A DNA stretch of 64,000 bases, from positions 57,691,501 through 57,755,500 of the forward strand of contig CM074862.1 in assembly GCA_037501455.1 (NCBI GenBank), read 5' to 3'. This DNA is from Lantana camara. Its lineage: Eukaryota > Streptophyta > Magnoliopsida > Lamiales > Verbenaceae. A program made the position numbers and the translations under genes. Position 1 is the stretch's first letter. Each line of letters opens with the position of its first letter. Below are positions 60,807-64,000 of this stretch, piece after piece. The notes beneath the pieces were generated by a model. That model searched no databases, was not told where the DNA came from, and saw nothing but the letters and a program-made list of their open reading frames with translations.

Positions 60807-62025
60807 GGGTCGTCTTCTCCGAAAAAAAAGATCAGGAAAGCAAGGGGTCGACGGGGGTGGTTCCCAAACCACCCCAAATCACATACCAATCAATATTCAA
60901 CCCAAAAACACTAAAGTTCAAGGTATATCACATATATATAACACATTAGAACACAAATTAGACTTTGAAATGAGCCCGAACACCCAAAACACGAAATCTA
61001 CACTATTCATCATCACTCCCAAATAGCCACTTAGACAAGGAATCATACCACGAAATGCACGTAGAATTGAAGCACGTAACGAGAGGAATACAATTGTTAC
61101 CTTGTTTCTTCGGTTAGAAGGTCGGATGAGGCAAGCTCGACCCAAAGCTTGGAATGGCCAAAGGGGCTTCCTTCTCTTTTCTTCTCCCTTGCTTTGATCG
61201 ATCAAATGGAGAGAGAGGATATTATCAGCCTTTAAGGGCTGATACGGTTCGGGTAAACGGGTAGAGTCAAACGGTATCCGGTCCATTCGGATCGGATTTT
61301 AAAATGATTGAGCTATCAAATGGCTTTAGAAAATAAAAGGTTAATACATTGAATCCGAATCATCGAAACGAATTTAATGATAGGGTTAGAATTCGAATTC
61401 GAATTCGAATCCCTAGCTCAAGGTAGCCACAAAGGGTAAAACACCCTAAATATAATTAGGTCCCAAATTCGGCAAATATTGAGCGATTGAGCTCAAGAAC
61501 AATTAATTAAATTCTAATGCACACGTATTAAAATAAATCTCACATCGACATATAAGCATGCTAATCACATAATTCACGTAAATTATAGAATTTAACTCAC
61601 CCGTGATGCCGTACCTGGAATGCCGAAGATTCGGGGTGTCACTGTTGGAAAATACGAATCAGAAAGCAGCGGAATTTAAAAAATTTTTCCAACAAAAGGA
61701 CCTTGAACTCGCAATCGTGTAACCAAATTCGTAAAGACAGAAAACTTACTTTTCTTTTGTTCTTTCTTGAAGCGTTTCAAGCCACCCAAGAACGCTCTTC
61801 TCGCGGCTTGATCCCCTCTCCTTGGTAAAGCTCGAATCTTCAAACTTCTAACTTGAAGTCTCTAGAGAAAGTCCACCAACTTGATCACAATCTAACTAGT
61901 AAGGATGCTAGTTCTCTAGTTAGTGTTTAGGCTTAACCTAGGGTTTTATTTAATCTTGGAGAAAGGAAGGTGTTCAACACATGAACCAAGAATTGTCGAA
62001 TTCCTTCATAAGGAGCTCGAGCTCC

Positions 62026-62036
62026 CTTATTTATAG
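62026..62036 (-). promoter_or_regulatory. TATA box of the Copia 3 LTR
   Basis: CTATAAATAAG on - is a canonical plant TATA sequence, in the part of the LTR that the Copia 1 3' LTR has lost. Confidence 0.65.
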
Positions 62037-62370
62037 GGAGAGGGTGCCGATCCAAATCCTTGTTGGGAAAGGATTTGGTTCCTCTCTCTCCTATTACTTG
62101 ATCATCAAGTATTTTCCAACTTTGACTTTGAATTCTAATTCTAGTCAACTTTTAAGAGAGCTAAAAATTTCCAAACTATTTTTGGATAATTTTATACTTT
62201 ATTTATTATAAAATAAATAACTTATTTTTTTTTATCTAATTAATTAATTCATAATTAATTAACTAGATTATTTTCTCCAAAATTAGACTTTCTTTTTAAT
62301 TCAAAATTAAACCAAAGTCTATTAAATAATTAACTAATTAATTATTTAATATATATAATATATATATACA

Positions 62371-62438
62371 CACGTGTGTGACACGTGTCACAGTGACACG
62401 TGTCACTCACGTGAGCCACACGTGTGATTTCACACGTG
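62371..62438. promoter_or_regulatory. CACGTG (G-box) cluster in Copia 3 LTR
   Basis: Six CACGTG cores start at 62371, 62382, 62397, 62408, 62419 and 62433. Centre spacings are 11, 15, 11, 11 and 14 bp. Confidence 0.7.
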
Positions 62439-63638
62439 TGGAACCCTCTTGGCCCGATTAACTCGTTTAATCATTTTCAAGCCTCAACTCATGTAACCAA
62501 GTTGTTGTGTGTGACCCTCTAGGTTCTCAATTCAATTAGCAGTGACCTCAATTAATTAATTCACTAATTAATTAATCAGTCCACAGATTAAACGACCATA
62601 GTCTAGCAACAGGTGTTTAACCCCTAGCTGAATTGGAATGTTCGGATTCGACATAACCTTTAAGTCATTGATTCATGTGAGATACAATCCTCCTACTTAC
62701 TATCTCTCAACCAAGATCTAGGGCAAGGGAATAATCAGAACCCTAATAATCCGGTCTTAAAGCTAAGTGCATTTCATATCCATTTGATCTCAATCCAAGA
62801 AACCCTTTTCTTGATGTCTTGATCTACTGCCTTGGCCAAGGACTCCATATGGCATATGAATGACTTACACAATAAGAGATCACCTTGCAAATGCAAGTGT
62901 AGGTCCTTTCTTGATTCTCATTCACTTTCATGAGTCACTTGTGCAGCCCCAGCATAAGCCTTGAATCAGCTGTCTAAGGCGACACCCTTTAAAGCTTATA
63001 CCTAAGACTACAGAGTTAACTCATAAAGTGACAAGGAACCTCAAGTCTAAGGATCAATTAATCACATCAATGACTCGTGAGATATTTCCTAATCTGGAAG
63101 TTTCCATTTCCTGAAATAGAAACTTCCTTTCCCATTTAGGAATGTTCTCACACGGGGCACCTCAGTGAACTTACTTATTAAAGTAAGCACCCTCATGTAT
63201 CACGCACGTATCAACTATACACTTTGCACCTCCATGAAACAAGGTGGTCCTTCTTAAGGGCGTGATCCCACAAGCAAGCCTTAGAGGAGTCAGGTTGACA
63301 CTCCCACTGTCTGTAGGACTCATCGGCTTGGAGTATTTTACTAATCATGACTTATGTGATATAGGGCTCGTTTCATGAACCATTTCACCTAAATGGTAGA
63401 GTCCTAAAGTCATCAGGATTAGGGGAGTTCTCATACATGCACAGCTAAAGTAAACGCATACCAAACAAGAGCATATAAAGAAGTGTTGCCTCAATTCGTT
63501 ATTTCATTCAAAGATTGTTTGTTATTACAATAAGGAAAAGCACAAAGCGGATATACAATCGGCTTTCTACGGCACTATTCCTAACAATCTTCCACTTGCC
63601 CGTCAAAGCCATTCTAAAGCTACTCTAAGTCCCAACTT

Positions 63639-63998
63639 CTAAAGATGACCTTGGAAAGCTTTTCGACTAAGGGGTTTAGTAAGTGGATCTGCCACGTTCT
63701 CTGCTGATGTGACCCTCTCAATTAGCACATCTCCTCTTTTGATAATATCACGGATTAGGTGATACTTCCTCATAATGTGCTTGGTCCGTTGGTGAGATCT
63801 TGGTTCTCTTGCTTGAGCAACCGCCCCAGTGTTGTCACAAAACACAGTAGTGGGGTCTTTCATGCTAGGAACAACATTCAATTCTTGAATGAAGTTTCTA
63901 ATCCAAACACCTTTCTTAGCTGCATTATTTGCAGCTAAGTATTCGGCCTCAGTGGTCGAATCTGCAGTGGTAGTCTGCTTGGATCTCTTCCAACTCAC
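63639..63998 (-). CDS. Copia 3 RNase H, C-terminal fragment (cut by window end)
   Basis: It encodes the last ~120 codons of a Copia polyprotein: [20 protein letters not shown] (RNase H Glu region), [44 protein letters not shown], stop. The frame is open to the window edge, so the ATG at 63998 is internal. It differs from Copia 1 at only a few residues and has no stop in this part. Confidence 0.9.
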   Translation of the reverse strand: MSWKRSKQTTTADSTTEAEYLAANNAAKKGVWIRNFIQELNVVPSMKDPTTVFCDNTGAVAQAREPRSHQRTKHIMRKYHLIRDIIKRGDVLIERVTSAENVADPLTKPLSRKAFQGHL

Positions 63999-64000
63999 TG

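Larger units (their letters stand above)
48324..61642 (-). mobile_element. Gypsy-type LTR D, split by Copia 2 and cut at its 5' end by Copia 3
   Basis: On + it starts TGTAGCACCCCGCAC at 48324 and runs to 49187, resumes at 59209, and reaches GGGGTGTCAC at 61642, where Copia 3 begins. Without Copia 2 about 3.3 kb of LTR is visible, and the expected end (..GTGTCACA) is only one base short. Hairpin TCAGTC/GACTGA is at 48837-48853 and the palindrome array at 60687-60806. It may be a solo LTR or the 3' LTR of an element continuing beyond the window. Confidence 0.85.
61643..63596 (-). repeat. 3' LTR of Copia 3
   Basis: The LTR is 1954 bp. Unlike the Copia 1 3' LTR it keeps a clear TATA box (CTATAAATAAG on -, 62026-62036 on +). 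The CACGTG cluster is at 62371-62438, about 340-400 bp upstream of that TATA box in transcription sense. Confidence 0.92.
61643..64000 (-). mobile_element. Ty1/Copia LTR retrotransposon 3, continues beyond the window
   Basis: The 3' LTR (61643-63596) starts TGTTGGAAAATACG on + and ends CTATTCCTAACA. A purine tract and the RNase H end of the polyprotein follow, truncated by the window. GTCAC (61638-61642) should be one copy of its target duplication. LTR and RNase H match Copia 1. It inserted one base short of the 5' end of LTR D. Confidence 0.92.

Noticed and set aside
60918..61286. 122-codon minus-strand ORF next to a CA/CT-rich region
   Set aside because: It is in LTR D close to its 5' end, has no domain, and no counterpart frame in the other LTRs.

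Overview
This is plant nuclear DNA, from a eudicot that I cannot name. The evidence is one intron-rich gene for an SF2/ASF-type SR splicing factor, set among LTR retrotransposons of both plant superfamilies (Ty3/Gypsy chromovirus and Ty1/Copia). There is no bacterial, organellar or viral gene set.

Layout. (1) 1-7445 is the 3' part of a Tekay/Del-like Gypsy element on +, with gag-pol, one frameshift in integrase, a chromodomain and a 3' LTR. (2) 7446-41340 is a nested stack. The oldest layer is a broken LTR (F; 7446-~7646 and 41081-41340). Into it went LTR C copy 1 (+, pieces at ~7647-8074, 13165-14487, 27032-27078 and 39996-41080). Three insertions split copy 1: solo LTR A2 (-, 8075-13159, duplication AAACG), itself split by solo LTR B (9591-12002); a non-autonomous two-LTR element G (-, 14488-27026, GATAT), split by a second solo copy of LTR C (20057-23251, TACAT); and Copia element 1 (+, 27079-39990, GACAC), split in its reverse transcriptase by solo LTR E (32917-36803, CTCAA). 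(3) 41341-48323 is the only host-gene island: the SR34-like gene, 13 coding exons from 42582 to 47261. (4) 48324-64000 is LTR D (-), split by the nearly intact Copia element 2 (-, 49188-59203, TCCTG) and by Copia element 3 (-, 61643 to beyond the window, GTCAC at the visible edge). The duplications named here as pairs were read directly on both sides, so the nesting order is firm.

What stands out is an architecture shared by the Gypsy LTRs. Five LTR lineages (A, B, G, D, E) carry, roughly mid-LTR, an array of 4-6 short GC-rich palindromes. The palindrome sequence differs in each lineage, yet the spacing is kept: pairs about 31-34 bp apart (near three helical turns), pairs separated by about 40-50 bp. 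All ten Gypsy LTRs or LTR pieces with the relevant region also carry one small hairpin (TCAGTC..GACTGA type), about 380-530 bp from the LTR 3' end where that end is present, with paired substitutions that keep the stem. LTR C lacks the palindrome array but has a 15-bp hairpin conserved in both copies. Independently, the two visible Copia leaders each hold four hairpins at matching ~90-110 bp intervals, all showing the same CGAGTCGTG-like top, with compensatory changes in at least one outer stem. The LTRs of Copia 1 and 3 carry a cluster of CACGTG boxes about 11 bp apart. These look like cis elements of the transposons (protein-binding dyads, RNA packaging or dimerisation signals, enhancers). 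The function is inference; the repeats, spacing and pairing are read from the sequence.

Most coding copies are dead: frameshifts in element A and Copia 1, two premature stops plus loss of an integrase aspartate in Copia 2, and only a decayed gag in element G. The SR gene appears intact.
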